Part shown: piece by piece, positions 48,720 to 62,762 of the stretch
How positions within the stretch are numbered: position 1 is the first letter of the stretch
Layout of the letters: every line of letters starts with the position of its first letter
Assembly: GCF_002105155.1 (NCBI RefSeq)
Contig: NW_019028986.1
Coordinates: 62,001-126,000 of the forward strand
Reading direction: 5' to 3'
From: Lobosporangium transversale
Lineage: Eukaryota > Mortierellomycota > Mortierellomycetes > Mortierellales > Mortierellaceae
DNA length: 64,000 nt
Notes under the pieces: model-generated
Told to the model about the DNA's origin: nothing
The model's input: the letters and a program-made list of their open reading frames with translations, nothing else
Databases searched by the model: none
Made by a program: the position numbers and the translations under genes

Positions 48720-49816
48720 CCCTCCCTTTTTTTTAACATAGACAATCGGACTGGGCGGAATTTGAGCGGCAAGAGATTTCAGAGTTAAAGAGTGAGGCGC
48801 TAGAGAAAGCAGAACAGGAACTCGAACAACATCGCAGTGCGGCCGCGACACCTGAACCATCGACTCCATCTCATGATATGGACAGCGATCTCGAGGGTTT
48901 GTCACGGACAGAGAAACTAAGACGTCAACAACTCGAACGCGAACAACAGGAAGCCCGTCGGAATCAGGATCTATTGCGTCAACGGGCACTTTCAAAAGCA
49001 CGATCTGCAGAACAAAAGGCTCGTTCGGATGCTCGAAAGAAATTGACCGATAAGGAGAATGCATTGAACCGAAAGGAAGATCAAGTGGATCGAGATGTTC
49101 GTCGGTATGCGATCGCACGTGTGAAACCCTTGGGCAAGGATCGGTTCTATAATCGGTATTGGTACTTTGATGGAATCACCATGAATCATGCTACCGATCG
49201 ACTTTATATCCAATCACCCTCTTTCCTGGATCTGGAAACAATTCGCGTCAGAGCTGACAAGGAGAAGATATTGGAACGACAACGGATAGAGGACCCCGAT
49301 AGTGAATTGGGAGATTTGCTGAAGTCCCAGGAGAGGGAGATCCTAAAGGGTTTGGAAGCGGCAGAGAAGGAGGCAAAGGAGAGAAGGCTACAGCTGGAGA
49401 AGGAACGAGCCCTTGACACTGACGATGACGAAGATAACAATGGGGATGTTAAAGTCCTCAACGGTGCCGGTTTGACGAATGGATCTGGATATTCGCATCA
49501 TCTCAACAACCATATCAAGGATAAACCATATGATGAAACCCAAGTCGTGGAACACAGTGCTACAAAATGGAGTTATTATAGCGAACCGGAACAAATCGAT
49601 ACACTCCTTCATTGGTTAAATGCAAAGGGTGAACGAGAACATGCGCTGTTGGCCGCATTGAAATCTCATTATGATTTGATTGTGGGTGGTATGCAGCGTC
49701 GTCAACAGGACCTATTAAATCAACTTCAGAGGGAACAGCATCGCCGAAGCACTAGAGCAAAGACTGTGCAGGCATTGGAAGGCTACCTGGGATACGTCAA
49801 CAAGGCGATAAAATAA
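45777..49816 (+). CDS. ITC1: ISWI chromatin-remodelling subunit of the Itc1/ACF1 (BAZ1A) type
   Basis: Nine exons, join(45777..45895,46132..46307,46432..46531,46671..46835,46947..47043,47180..47275,47417..48220,48357..48610,48742..49816), encode 961 residues in one frame. The WAC domain is at residues 1-125: MPLLKRKAIKPVPPPNPDDF, FTNEIFTTYEDYINRYFFYR, WQCETTGKSGLTYEQALESE. The DDT domain (DSFEALIMVWQFLNSYSSPL) lies near 345-405. The coiled coil RTEKLRRQQLEREQQEARRN comes before WHIM motifs: VKPLGKDRFYNRYWYFDGI near 730 and WSYYSEPEQIDTLLHWLNAK near 878. No PHD finger or bromodomain is present, as in yeast Itc1 and unlike animal BAZ1A. Itc1 pairs with the Isw2 ATPase to space nucleosomes and repress genes. 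Confidence 0.92.
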
Positions 49817-49956
49817 CCATGCCGTTCCATCCACTCCAACTCAACATGCCACCACCCTATTTGACAACTTTCTTTCTCATTCAACTATTTGCATAACTTG
49901 CTAAAACTATACAACTCTAATAATTATTTTTTTTTTTTTTTTTTTTTTATATATTA

Positions 49957-50040
49957 CTATTTGACCTCAAGGATGGTCTTGAAAGAAGAAGTAAAGATGA
50001 GAGGAAAAAAGAAAGAATGGGGCATGATTAATAACATTTT

Positions 50041-50078
<38 letters not shown>

Positions 50079-51690
50079 CCACCGTCTCAAAAGTAAAGAG
50101 TTTTTTTTTTTTTTTTTTACCTCTTGCATGGAGTCCAGTGCTCGAGTATTAAATCTTGCCATGACTATGTAGATGGCGGCGATTGCACCGAATGTACTAT
50201 ATTTTCATGTGAAGAATAAAAAGAAAACGATTAATAAAGATATCTCAACTCTTGACCAAGAAATAATTTCATCCGCATTCATCGCAGTGGAAGATATATA
50301 TAAAAAAAAAAAAAAAAAAGAAAAAAGAAAAAAAAAAAAAAAAAAAAAAAAAAACTTACCCTGCAATAATCAAGGCGGGGATAAGAATAGCAATGACTAT
50401 TAGGATCCCCTCATCACAATCGTCACAACATGATCTACATCGTACCCCACTACAACAATCCATGGAAACATTACAACAGTCCACAAATCTTCCTCCTGAA
50501 TTTCCATTTCCTGCGCTTCCGTATCCGCCTCCTCCACCACCCCTTCTTCCCCCTCCATTTCTTCTTCTTCTCCTTTCATCGTACGGTGTATCATCGCACA
50601 ACCAAATACATCCCCCCACCACCATGCCCATCAATCCTATCACTGCCATCATCACAAACCCCCAAACAAAATCCATCCAATCCAATCCAAGGACAAGAAC
50701 CATCTCCTCCTTATTCTTCCCGTACTTCAACCTTTCCGCTACCAATCCTTTCCATCCCCAGATGTGTCTCAAATCCAATTCTCGTCCTATCCATGCACAT
50801 CCATAACCTAAGCTCAGGAACATCATCGCAGTCACCACATGAAGGAACCAAGGGTTCGCCAACACATTCGCTATCCAGGGTCTTGAAAATGAATAATGGT
50901 AATGACATGTATCACATGAAAATGAACTGGAGGCTCGGGGTGACATCTTTCGCCATTTAGTCAGACACCCCAAATGAATGTATTTGCATGATCCTTTACA
51001 TAAACAGGGCGAGATCAATAGACCCGATTCTGAATCCTTATCATCATCCGTCTCTAAACAGATTCGACAACGACGTTCGTCTTCATCGTCATCGACGTTT
51101 GCACTAGTATGATTGTTGAGTATGATACGATTAGGACGGTTGGTGTTAGCGCTGGTATTGCTATTATTATTACTATTGTTGTTTTTGTTTTTGTTGTTGT
51201 TGTTGTTGGTCAATGAGGCTTCAGAGCCAATGTCGACATTAGCGGCAGTGATAACTGTAGTTATGCCTGTAGCTGTAGCTGTAGTTGTAGCTGTAGTAGC
51301 TGTAGTAGCTGTAGTGGCTGTAGTGGCCGTAGTAGCAGGAATGGCCTCATTATTGATCTGAATAGGCTCAATGTTGATAGTGACATGACGCTGGCTCTGC
51401 CAGTCATTGTCATCGTCATTGCCATTGCCATTGTCAGCCTCGATGTCGATATCTTCATCATGTTGTCCCCGAAGGTGTTGTCGATCTGTATCTGTATCTG
51501 TGGTACTAGTTCCTTGATTCCATCCAAAGTGCCCCATCAACCTCGAAATATAATCATATGAAGGAGGTGGCTCTGATATTGAAGAAGGACGAGAAGGTGA
51601 AGAAGAATGAGGAGGTAAAGTCTCTGACGGATATACCATAGGCGTTTCATGTGGAGGATAGGGAGTAGAATTACTCGACGAATGTGTCAT
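49957..51690 (-). CDS. RING-CH (MARCH-type) membrane E3 ubiquitin ligase
   Basis: Exons complement(join(49957..49977,50121..50196,50360..51690)), 475 residues if the 21-nt last exon (TILEVK) is right; that exon is the weak point. Exon 1 starts MTHSSSNSTPYPPHETP. Residues 1-195 are low complexity, with Thr-Ala and Asn-Lys runs from simple repeats. The RING-CH zinc finger follows: CRICLETDDD, then SPCLCKGSCKYIHLGCLTKW and FSCDTCHYHY, with the Cys4-His-Cys3 spacing of MARCH ligases. Membrane segments come next: VVTAMMFLSLGYGCAWIG, FVWGFVMMAVIGLMGMVV and ILIVIAILIPALIIAG running on across the intron. A Cys-rich cytosolic stretch (CCNVSMDCCSGVRCRSCC) lies between the last two. Such ligases ubiquitinate membrane proteins; the target is unknown. 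Confidence 0.8.
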
Positions 51691-52791
51691 AAGATTTTCT
51701 TGTTATTACTGCTATTGCTGTTGTCGCTCTTGCTGTTGCTGCAGAGTCGAGGAAGAAACTGATCCTCAATAAGCGTGTAAATTTTTTTGAACGGAGAAAA
51801 AGAAGAATCTAAAAAAAAAAAAAAAAAAAAAAAAGAGAGAGAGAGAAGAGGGAAGAGAAAGAGAAGAAAGAGAAGGTGAAGGTGAAGGAGAAGGCGAAGA
51901 AGAAGAAGGAAAAGAAGAAGGAAAAGGAGAAGGGGAGAAAGAAGAAAAAGGCAAGGTCTCTGTTAATGTGGCAACAAGGACTGTCGAGTTTCTCTGACAT
52001 TTATAACACCTTCTTCTCCGTCCTGTTCGCCCTCACTTTCACCGCCACGATTGTTGCTATTGCTATTGCCACCATCATCACTGTCATCAATGTAACCAAC
52101 ACTGACACTGCCGCGCTGGCCAATGTCCTCTAAGGTGCCATAATAAAAATCAGTCCTCGTGTTCTATTTTTTTTTTTTTTTTTTTTTTTTTTCTTTTGTT
52201 GTAGCTGTTGTTGTTTGCAACCCATTGATTAATACATTGTTTACCTTAGTTCTTTGCTCTTTGCTCAGCCCTGCCTTGTAGCATTACATGTTTTTGGTAT
52301 TTAAACAGATGTATCTGGTGTCGCAACCGTACATCGCGGTCAAAATTGGATAAAGTCTGGTTCATTTTAGTCGCAGCAAGCAATGAAGAATTGTTGTATA
52401 AAAATAGAATGGATATTTAAAGATAAAAATAACATGCAGGCCTTTCAGAAAAGGGAGTGAATTCTGTCAGCGGCCGAGTCCACACATCAATGCAAAAGAT
52501 TTGTGGCCAATCGATAATAACGAGGCGTAGTGTGGCGACAACAAACAAGCAAACTCCTCAACACCCAAAGGGCAAAAAAGAAATAAACTTCATAGACCAC
52601 ATAGATATACATTGTTTATTAATAGATTCGTAATTAAGATTATACTTTTTTTTTTTTTTCCTTTTTATTATTACAAGTGAGGCAAAGAACATGAAACGAC
52701 AATGTGAAGGGTAAAAGAATATAAAAACAAAATAAGCACAGCTTATTGGTCTGCCATGAGAACTATAAAGGGTGAGCTCAATAATGGCTCT
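51691..52791. other. Intergenic region with one coding-looking stretch
   Basis: The first 250 bp hold an A-tract and GA/GAA-rich sequence. The minus strand at about 51964-52127 reads as an acidic segment that follows a plausible acceptor (SVSVGYIDDSDDGG, ending RETRQSLLPH stop), but I could not connect it to any start. T-tracts lie at 52168-52193 and 52646-52660. The rest is AT-rich with no gene seen. Confidence 0.5.
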
Positions 52792-53178
52792 TTAAGAGTC
52801 GACCTGCATGTAGCTGTTCATCTCAGCATCCAACTGATCTGCAGTCTTGGGTTCCTTCTTCGTACCCTGCTTACGACCGCCACGAGCAGGACGACGACCA
52901 CGGTTTGCTGCTCCACCACCACGCTTCTGTTGTCCTTGATTACTGGTTGCAGCTCTATGATGTTACAGAGAAAATACATCATATCGTCTCAGATTAGCAC
53001 CACGCTAAACTTTCAATACGCATAAAAAATCAACAAAATTAAAGATCATGTGCAATGTCGATGACATACTTGGGTGGCTTTCCTGAACCGAGAACCGCTT
53101 GGGCTGCACCAGGAGCGACAATCAACTCAATCTTCATAGGACGACCTAATAACAGTTTTACATGTTGTTTTCAATATA

Positions 53179-53215
<37 letters not shown>

Positions 53216-54877
53216 CATTAAGAAGAATATGCTTAAATGCTGAAAAAAAAAAAAAAAAAAAAAAAAATACTTACCATCCAGGGGCACTCCATTAAACTTC
53301 TGCATAGCAATGGCAGCATCGCCAACACGAGTAAAGTGGACGGAGGCTGTTCCAGTAGACTTTCCATGCTGATCATACACAAGAGTGCACTTCTTGAGCG
53401 GTCCAACTCTGGAAGTAAAAACAACCTAATAAAATAAAAAAACGAGCCATATCCAAGAAAAAGAAAAATAGGGCACGCAGCGGAAAACGTAAGGGGATGA
53501 GGACGGAGGGTGGGTGAGCGGTCAAATCGTTGCTTGGATGGCGTCATACGCCTTGCTCAACAAAAATAAACTATATAGGGACATTTGTCCTTGAGCCCAT
53601 CCCGTGCAATGCATTGGTCCGTCTGTTCTTCTGTTGTGATGAGCTGAATTTCTTCGCTGCTCCATCCGTCAAAGTCAAGCGCTCGGAACTCATACGTCCA
53701 TGTAGACAAAAGAGTGAGTTTAAATCAACCTCATTGCCCTCGAATGCTCAGCTTCCCTTCTTTTTCTCTTCAAAATTAGAGTAAAAAGGGAAAATGGAAA
53801 GGGGAAATAAAGAGTCGGATAGAGCTTCCTCATCCATAATGCATGACTCTAAAGAGTGAGTGTGGGAAGGAGTCAAAGCAGAATGACAACAGGGCAAAGA
53901 ATAGGTGAGATACCAACAATTTCGCCAACTATGTCCTGCTTGCTCATAAACCCTAATACGATCACATCACTTTAGCTACTTGAGCATTGGATGGATACAA
54001 CACTCGCTGACCCCCCCTCTGAATCCAGTGCAAAACGTCGAATAAAGTAGAAGAAAAAAAAAATTCATCCCACGTAACGTTGCACAATACTGAGTGGCTT
54101 GCTGTGCTAAAGCCTTGCCAACCCGAAACAAGGATGGCTGAAGGAAGATCATCATTGCACGACTGAGCGATAAAATAACTGATGGTGGTCCTCATAGAGA
54201 GCGCTGAGTAATGATGGCAAAGACAAAGAAGTAAGCAGGTTGGTAGGCAGTCGAGAACCTTTCATGCTGGCTCTCCAATAGATAACCTGCAATCAGCATC
54301 TGCTGCCATCCTGCTACACATCAATCCGCTGTTACTCGTGCCACCTCCATTCCCTCCAATTCTTCAGTCTTTCTTGCTCTGTATGTCTCTTTAACAACAA
54401 AAAGAATCCGATATACGAGCGGCCAACACGACTTGAGATTCAGACAGAGGACGAATGCCACTGGGACTCGAAAAAGACGAAAGAAGTCGTTGAAGGATAG
54501 AGGATCCGAAGGAGTACCTCGTTCCTTATTCCTCAGGTGAAAATTACCTTCAAGTCTTCAGCAGTGACTCGGTTGTCGAGGTTGGAAATTTGGATCTTTG
54601 AGCCATCGGGAACGCTCTGTCGGATGACAGAAGTGTGAAGAGGGGCAGCAGGTGCGGCCTTGACCTTGCCCTTGTACTGCTCCACACCAGACTTGAAGGG
54701 CTTCTTCTTTCTGTCACGGCTACCCCGAGCGTTACGAATAGGACCACCTGATGTGCGGGTGCTACCACTGCCTTTAGAGGCAGCCTTGTTGTTGGTGTTA
54801 CGGGTACGCTTGGTGGTTTTGTTGGTCTTGATGATGTCAGCAAGGGACATATCGAGGGCGTCAAGAGGAGAAGTCAT
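52792..54877 (-). CDS. YRA1: mRNA export adaptor ALYREF/Yra1 (REF family)
   Basis: Four exons, complement(join(52792..52954,53070..53145,53275..53425,54548..54877)), give 239 residues in frame. The N-terminus has the UAP56-binding motif (ALDMSLADIIKTNK) and an Arg/Gly/Ser region (GPIRNARGSRDRKKKPF). The RNA-recognition motif spans about 95-175: KIQISNLDNRVTAEDLK, VGPLKKCTLVYDQHGKSTGT, ASVHFTRVGDAAIAMQKFNG, MKIELIV. An RGG-type C-terminus (RGRRPARGGRK) and a second UAP56 motif (DQLDAEMNSYM) close it. The protein couples the TREX complex to the export receptor. The first intron, 53426..54547, is 1122 bp, roughly ten times the usual size here. It is divergent from EMC6. Confidence 0.95.
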
Positions 54878-55592
54878 GGTGTATATGTTTTTGATTCTAG
54901 TAAATATGGATATGTGTATGTGTATATTCGTTAGACAGCTGCTTGACGGAAAGGAAAGAAAGAGATGACAGGCAATTCAGCATCAGCATGAGAAAGTTTA
55001 ATAAAGAGATGCAATATATGCTGCATAAAATAATAAAAATAAAGATGAATCATGTTTCACGTTATTTACCTTAGTAGAAGTGTTGATTGAGGATGGTGAA
55101 GAAGAGAGTGTTGGTGAGAAGGAGAATGGCAAGTGAGGAGGAAAAGGAAAAAGAAGAGAGAAGAAGGAAAAAGAATGAAATTGACTCCAAAAAAAAGAGT
55201 GGATTCAAATATATTTTATTTTTACACGACGCTCTCTGTGTGTTGTGTGGTCAGAGCCATGTTGACTAAACGAAGCAAATGACCTTTGGACCAATGGACA
55301 AATTATTGTCTTCGCCACCATGTCATGTGTCTCTAAATCACGTTTCTGTATCAAAAATATCGCATGGACTTTAGGCTTGACAAGGTTTTTTTTAATCATC
55401 CCTTACTTCTCATCTACATCTGCTCCATTGTCTGTTATCGTCTCGTGTCTCACGATTAGAACCGCGTTTCTTCTTTATTTTCAAGACTGGAAACAGATAC
55501 GGACACTGCAGCAGAGGGATTCATAAGAGATATATCCAGATTCCTCAGTAGTATCAAAACAACAAAAGAAGTACAGCATTCATTCAGCAACC
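54878..55592. other. Shared upstream region of ALYREF (-) and EMC6 (+)
   Basis: 715-bp divergent spacer without tandem repeats other than a short AAGAAGAG-rich stretch at about 55130-55200. No gene is seen. Confidence 0.65.
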
Positions 55593-55928
55593 ATGTCTGG
55601 TCAACAAATCAACCCGGACGACGCCTTATACGTCGACATGTTCATTGCCAAGAATTCTCAGACCATGACCTTCATCCGTTCATCATACTCTGCCATCTTG
55701 GGAATCGCTGCTGGAACTCTCGGCTTGACCAATTGGTCTGGATTTATCTTTTACTTCACCGGATCCGCTTTCCTCTCCTTCCTGATCTTTGCTATCAAAG
55801 CCAAGGCTCGTCCCTCACTCTACTTCCGTCAACCTCTTGATGTTTTCACTGAAGGCGTCCTTGGCGGATTATTGAGTTATATCCTCTTCTGGACATTGCT
55901 TTACGGAATCATTCATGTATACGACTAA
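55593..55928 (+). CDS. EMC6: Endoplasmic reticulum membrane protein complex subunit 6
   Basis: An intronless 111-residue gene. It matches EMC6 (TMEM93) in length and pattern: MTFIRSSYSAILGIAAGTLG, LTNWSGFIFYFTGSAFLSFL, a basic loop KAKARPSLYF, then TEGVLGGLLSYILFWTLLYG and HVYD at the C-terminus. Three membrane helices are visible. EMC6 is part of the insertase core of the EMC, which places tail-anchored and multi-pass proteins into the endoplasmic reticulum membrane. The start ATG sits in AACCATGTC, a good context. It is one of few genes in the window without introns. Confidence 0.95.
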   Translation: MSGQQINPDDALYVDMFIAKNSQTMTFIRSSYSAILGIAAGTLGLTNWSGFIFYFTGSAFLSFLIFAIKAKARPSLYFRQPLDVFTEGVLGGLLSYILFWTLLYGIIHVYD

Positions 55929-56937
55929 ACAATATCTATTTGCATATTAAATCTCAATTGAAGCAAACCCAACTGGACTGGACGAGAACACGGCATGACA
56001 GAGCAACTATTACCACAGTCAGATAAAGAAAGAAAGGGAAAAAAAAAAAAAAAAAAAAAAAGACACGACTTGTTAATATTTGGAGTCAACCCATATCAAC
56101 TTCAGTTTATTTAATAAGAATGCACAGCTCACGAAATTCAGTTCGCCGGACTAGATAGACCTCAGGAACATGGGAATAAAAACTGTATTATAAAACTTGT
56201 TGCAAAAGAAAAAGAAAACAGACCTATTACCAATCATACCACGACACATCTGGAGATCCATCTTATTTATAAGCTTTAGATCCGTAGAGAAAGAACTGCA
56301 GTAGAAGCTCGCAATACGACACTAAAGAGACACATCTCTTTTGAGTGTTTACAAAGAGGCAAAGAGGGACGAAATATGAATGGACAAATACTTCACTCTT
56401 CCAAATGAGACAGTATGTAACACATAATATGTAGCTGCAATGTACAATTTACTCAAACAAAGCGCTACTTTTTCCCTCTCCACAAACTAAAACAAAGGTA
56501 ATAAAAGATCTTTCCTTTTTTTATCCAAGCAGTAGCAAAACTTAAAGTCTCCTGTAGGATCCACAGCAATCTGATTCGCTCTTGTTTTTGATGCTCTTGG
56601 AGCTTGGAAACGTATCATCTTCCCAAATCTATGCCCTTTCGCTTTGTTCTCACTGAACAATTATAAAGCGCAAACAAACATATCATTATGCAAGCTGCTC
56701 CATATATCCAAGCAGATCTCAAAACTATTTTTAAATAATATTATCCACACGACATAGACCGCTGTGTCTGTCGCTGAATTCAAGCTGTTTATTAGATGAT
56801 CTCGATGGAAAGAAGACATTAATCTGGATTTCTTCTTTTAGCTTGAAATTCAAGCACTCTCTTTTTCTTTTTCTTTTTCTTTTTCTTTTTCTTTTTCTTT
56901 TTTTTTTTTTTGTTTTGTTTTTGTTTTGTTTTTTTTT
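55929..56937. other. Convergent intergenic region
   Basis: 1 kb between EMC6 (+) and RBBP4 (-) stops. It holds an A-tract at 56039-56061 and a (TTTTTC)n run with T-tract at about 56861-56939 that directly abuts the RBBP4 stop codon. No gene is seen. Confidence 0.65.
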
Positions 56938-59061
<2,124 letters not shown>

Positions 59062-59323
59062 ATTCGAGTGTGTTGAAAGAAAATAGAAAAAAGAAGAGAG
59101 ACATTGAACCTGAGAGTGGGGCAGCATCTCCTCCACAAAATGACAGGGGACTGGTAAGGGGAAAGCGTCACGTGGCTACTTTTTTTATTTAATTTTTTAT
59201 TATCACGCGTCGCGTAGGAATAATGCACAGTGCCATGAGGAGGTGGAGCCATTTCTCTGTTTTCTCTGTACTAGCTAGAAAAAAAAAAAAAAAAAAAAAA
59301 AAAGAAAGGGTAGGAGAAGGAAA
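59062..59323. other. Short spacer upstream of RBBP4
   Basis: 260 bp between the RBBP4 start and the RNF34-like stop, both minus strand. An A-tract occurs at 59279-59303. No gene. Confidence 0.7.
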
Positions 59324-61114
59324 CTAAGCCCTAAAGACGTGTAGAAGTTTCACTACATACTCCCTACATATAGGACACATCCTCGAGCCCTCCAGAATGA
59401 GTTTACCACTGGGGATAAAAAAAAAAAAAAAAAAAAAAGTCGAGTTAGATGAGGCATCAAGACAAGATATCTTCAACAACTATTAAACACCAATTCCAAT
59501 AGAGCCACATACCAGTCCATGCAAGTTGACATGTGGTTACAGTTGAGCATAACACAGTTCAAAGCGGCATCACAGCAAATCTTACAAAGGTTATCATCGT
59601 CGTGCTTACTGTTAGATGATTTTGATGATTCTGCTGGCTTGTTTGACCCTAATGCTGACAATGCTTCCTGCTCCTGCAACATTGCTTTCTCTGCTTTGGT
59701 ATTGTCGATCAGCTTTTGGAGTCTCTCCACGAGATCTTTTTTCTCAACAACGCCGACGTATGTAACACAGCTATCATCCAGAAGTCCTTTGATGACTTTG
59801 ATTGAGAGAGTTGAGGGATCTGTTCTTGATGCTAAAAGCTCCTCTAGTGTTAACTTTGGCTGTGTAGGGGACTGGGATGTTTGAGACCATGAGGATGCAG
59901 GCGTATTAGGCGTTAGAGGTGTATTAGGCATTGTGCTAGGTCGTGGAGGTTGTTGTGGAGGTACATTTCGTTGTTGAGATGCTCGTGTTTGCGCTCTTGG
60001 AGGGGGATTTCCTGGAGGGGGTCTGTAGGATGCGCCCGGTGGAGGTTGGGGTCGAGGTTGTGGTTGGGTTTGGGGACGAGGCCGGTTTGCCTGAGGGGAA
60101 GAAGACGACTGTTGATCCTCTGATCCAAAGAGTCGTGAAAAAAACCTGTCAATGTCGTTGAGAAAGCCCTCTCCAGTGTTTGATGATGAAGATCCATCTG
60201 ACGATCCACTGGGTGACTCGGACCTGCCCAAACCCGTTAGTTCTTCTAATAGAGACGATGATTTTGCTGGTGTACTAGGTAAATGCTGTCGAAAATAAAC
60301 TTCAGATGCTTCAGGAATCGGTTTATAACTCTGTATTGCCTGGATCAAATCTAAAAACAGAAACGGCATTATTAATATAAATCCAACCCAAATCGGTGAT
60401 ATACATGGATTTGCCTTTTTCTTTTTTTTTTCTTTTTTTTTTTTTTTGTTTCTTTTTCCTTGCTTATGCTGACCTTGTTTCTCCAGCATGCCCTGAGTTG
60501 GTATGTTGTATGAGCGTAGATATCCACGTAAGGTTTTGATGTTCAATTTCGACAGTGCTGCGTAATCCATTTTAAAGACTATTATGAAAAAAAAGAGGGA
60601 AAAAAACTCATACAGATGAAAAATCGTTGCAAGTATTATTCTCCCCCCTCGAGATTACAGTTTCAATTAGAAATTACCTTTTAGGAAATGAGCGCAGTGA
60701 GAACAGCAACGAACCTCACTATGAGAGAAAATTGAGTCAGGTTAGTTCTTTCACTGTCCCGTCAAGATGTCATCTGATCATAACAAGCTATCGTACTTAC
60801 TGATTATAACCGAACTGTGGGAGTTTTACTTTGAATTCGCTACAACTTTCACAAACCATGCTTCCTAGCAAATGAGCGATGAAGACACATTGAGTTGATG
60901 AGATGAAGCATTCTTTTGACATTTTCCATTAGCTTTTTTTTTTTTTTTTTTTTTTATTCCATTGCTAGTTTCCTTTCTTTTATTTTTTTTCCTGCGTACC
61001 GCAGTTATAGCAATTCTTCTTTGAGCGAAAGAGGTGAAAGTCTTTGCCACATCTCGAGCAACATTTGGCATTAATTTGTAATGGTGGTACGGAATGTGCC
61101 AGTCCTGAGGACAT
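59324..61114 (-). CDS. RNF34/RFFL-like E3 ubiquitin ligase (FYVE-type, SAP-type and RING domains)
   Basis: Six exons, complement(join(59324..59408,59513..60350,60474..60578,60678..60718,60801..60864,61000..61114)), give 415 residues; all phases agree. The start at 61114 is MSSGLAHSVPPLQ. A FYVE-type zinc finger with four Cys pairs is split over exons 1-3: CSRCGKDFHLFRSKKNCYNC, CESC and CSHC. A SAP-like helix pair follows (LSKLNIKTLRGYLRSYNIP), then a Ser/Pro/Gln-rich linker, a second such motif (LSIKVIKGLLDDSCVTYVG, VEKKDLVERLQKLI) and a C-terminal RING (CKICCDAALNCVMLNCNHMS, CMDCGK, MCPICREYVVKLLHVFRA). The order matches animal RNF34/RFFL. Those ligases regulate apoptosis and signalling; a fungal target cannot be read from sequence. 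The membrane-binding RKHHCR-type basic patch of true FYVE fingers is not clear. Confidence 0.9.
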
Positions 61115-61599
61115 TGTGTTCTCTGCTTTCTTTTTCTTTCTTTCTTTTTAGATGGCTTTGGGTGCAAAGTACCCACAAATGCTCTCTTTTCCAGCTATCG
61201 TTGTTGTTGTAGTTTTCTGTCCAGCAAGAGAAGGTAAAGGAATGTGACAAAAAAAAAAAAAAAAAAAAAAAGTTGCATGCAAAAAGAAATGGTCGTTATG
61301 CTCTACTGAGTCTGAGAGCGGAGAATAAAAAAGCCACTTTCGATGTCTGTGCGACAAGAAATGAAAAAAGGCAAACGACAAACACAGCCATTTTTTTTTT
61401 TAAAAAAAAAAAAAAAAAATCGTTGCAATGCCACAAAACAAAAAAAGGCGGGGATACTTATTGGGCATTGGAAATATTAATGATCTTTTTTATATTTTAC
61501 ACAGATAATACAACACAAGGCTTTTTTTTTGTTGTTTTTGTTGCCATTGTATTCAAAGATAGAAAAGGAAAAGGAAAAGGAAAAGGGAAAAAGGATTCT
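61115..61599. other. Spacer between the RNF34-like gene and Smr gene 1
   Basis: 485 bp with A/T tracts (61250-61272, 61391-61419) and an AAAAGG hexamer run at 61563-61592 just beyond the Smr gene 1 stop. No gene is seen. Confidence 0.65.
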
Positions 61600-62519
61600 T
61601 CACCCAAAGATAGATCGAAACAGCTTCTGAACCGCATGTCGAAAAAACGAATCGATCCAGGAAAAATCAATTCCTTCGCCTGAGTGCAAACGCTCGACCA
61701 GAATGCACCCAGCATTCGGCTTATTGGGCGTAGCCTTGACTTTAAATTCACTCATCATCTCTGTGATTGCTGGCTTAATCTTCGCGACACCATTCAATGA
61801 ATTCCTTCCTTGACCCACAATGATGATCAACTCCTTCTCGTTGTTCCTGATAAACAACTCTATTCGGTCGCGTGCAATCTCTAGGGCTTCTTTAACCTTG
61901 AGACCATGCAAATCCAGTTCATTAGGTGCCCTGGAAGCATTATTGACTTGAGTAAGAATAAAAAATAAAAAAATAGAGATTAGTTTTATCCGATGCACTG
62001 TAGTTAATAGACATAGACAACTATAGAAAAAAAAAAAAAAAAAAAAAAAAAAGAATCCTTACCTTTAAAGACAATATCCTTTGCTTTGTTGTTGTACTGA
62101 ATCATTTCACGCTCATACTCCTTTGCTTTTAACGAAAGTTCTACATGCAAAGTTGATGCATGCAATTGTTCAGCAGAAGAACACGATAGAATACAAAATA
62201 ACATAAAGGCAAAAAAAGAGTTGGGTGCATTTACAGCATGTATGTATACCTTTTGCTTTGGCACCATCCCCCAATCTATAGGCAATTTGTGATTGCTGAA
62301 TGAATTCTTGACGTTTTACAGCGCTCTTTCTTGCCAGCTAACCTCAATGAAGCAACAAGAAACCGATAAGAAAAACAAAAAAAAAAAAAAAAAAAAAAAA
62401 AGGTGTTTATGAAGCCGGGTTGAGATGATATGCTCAATAAAGCCTTATACATGCATATCTCCGAATTGTACAACAATAACACTGCTACAGCTGCCACCGT
62501 ACTGCTCGATAATGCTCAT
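61600..62519 (-). CDS. DUF1771 and Smr-domain protein, paralogue 1
   Basis: Exons complement(join(61600..61946,62063..62140,62250..62337,62451..62519)), 193 residues, frame kept throughout. The helical DUF1771 region (RKSAVKRQEFIQQSQIAYRL, LKAKEYEREMIQYNNKAKDI) leads into the Smr domain: NELDLHGLKVKEALEIARDR, then IIIVGQGRNSLNGVAKIKPA and a C-terminal GCILVERL. LDLHGL and the VGQGRNS loop are the two Smr signatures (VGxGxHS in most members). Smr domains are nucleic-acid nicking or ribosome-associated modules; Cue2- and N4BP2-type proteins cleave mRNA at stalled ribosomes. A histidine in the second motif is replaced by Asn here. The first exon (MSIIEQYGGSC) is less certain than the rest. Confidence 0.82.
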
Positions 62520-62762
62520 GGTCCTGTGTTGCTGACTCGGAACTGAGAGTGGATCCCATAGTATGAAAGAAAGAATAAGGACAAATAAAAGATACAATAA
62601 AATAACGAGCTCAACAACATGAGAATATAAAGTATGTGTGAATGTATGAATGTATGAATGTATGAATGTATGGGTATGTGAGATGAATGACAAAAGACGA
62701 ACAAATGTAGAAGAATGAATCAATGCTTTATTTCGCCTTGTTGTGTAACAATATGAAGATAA
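62520..62762. other. Spacer between the two Smr genes
   Basis: 240 bp, including a GAATGTAT 8-bp repeat (four copies at about 62639-62669). It probably contains both the paralogue 2 terminator and the paralogue 1 promoter. Confidence 0.65.

Noticed and set aside
51766..51954. Phe/Ser-rich minus-strand frames next to the RING-CH start
   Set aside because: They are translations of GA/A-tract sequence.
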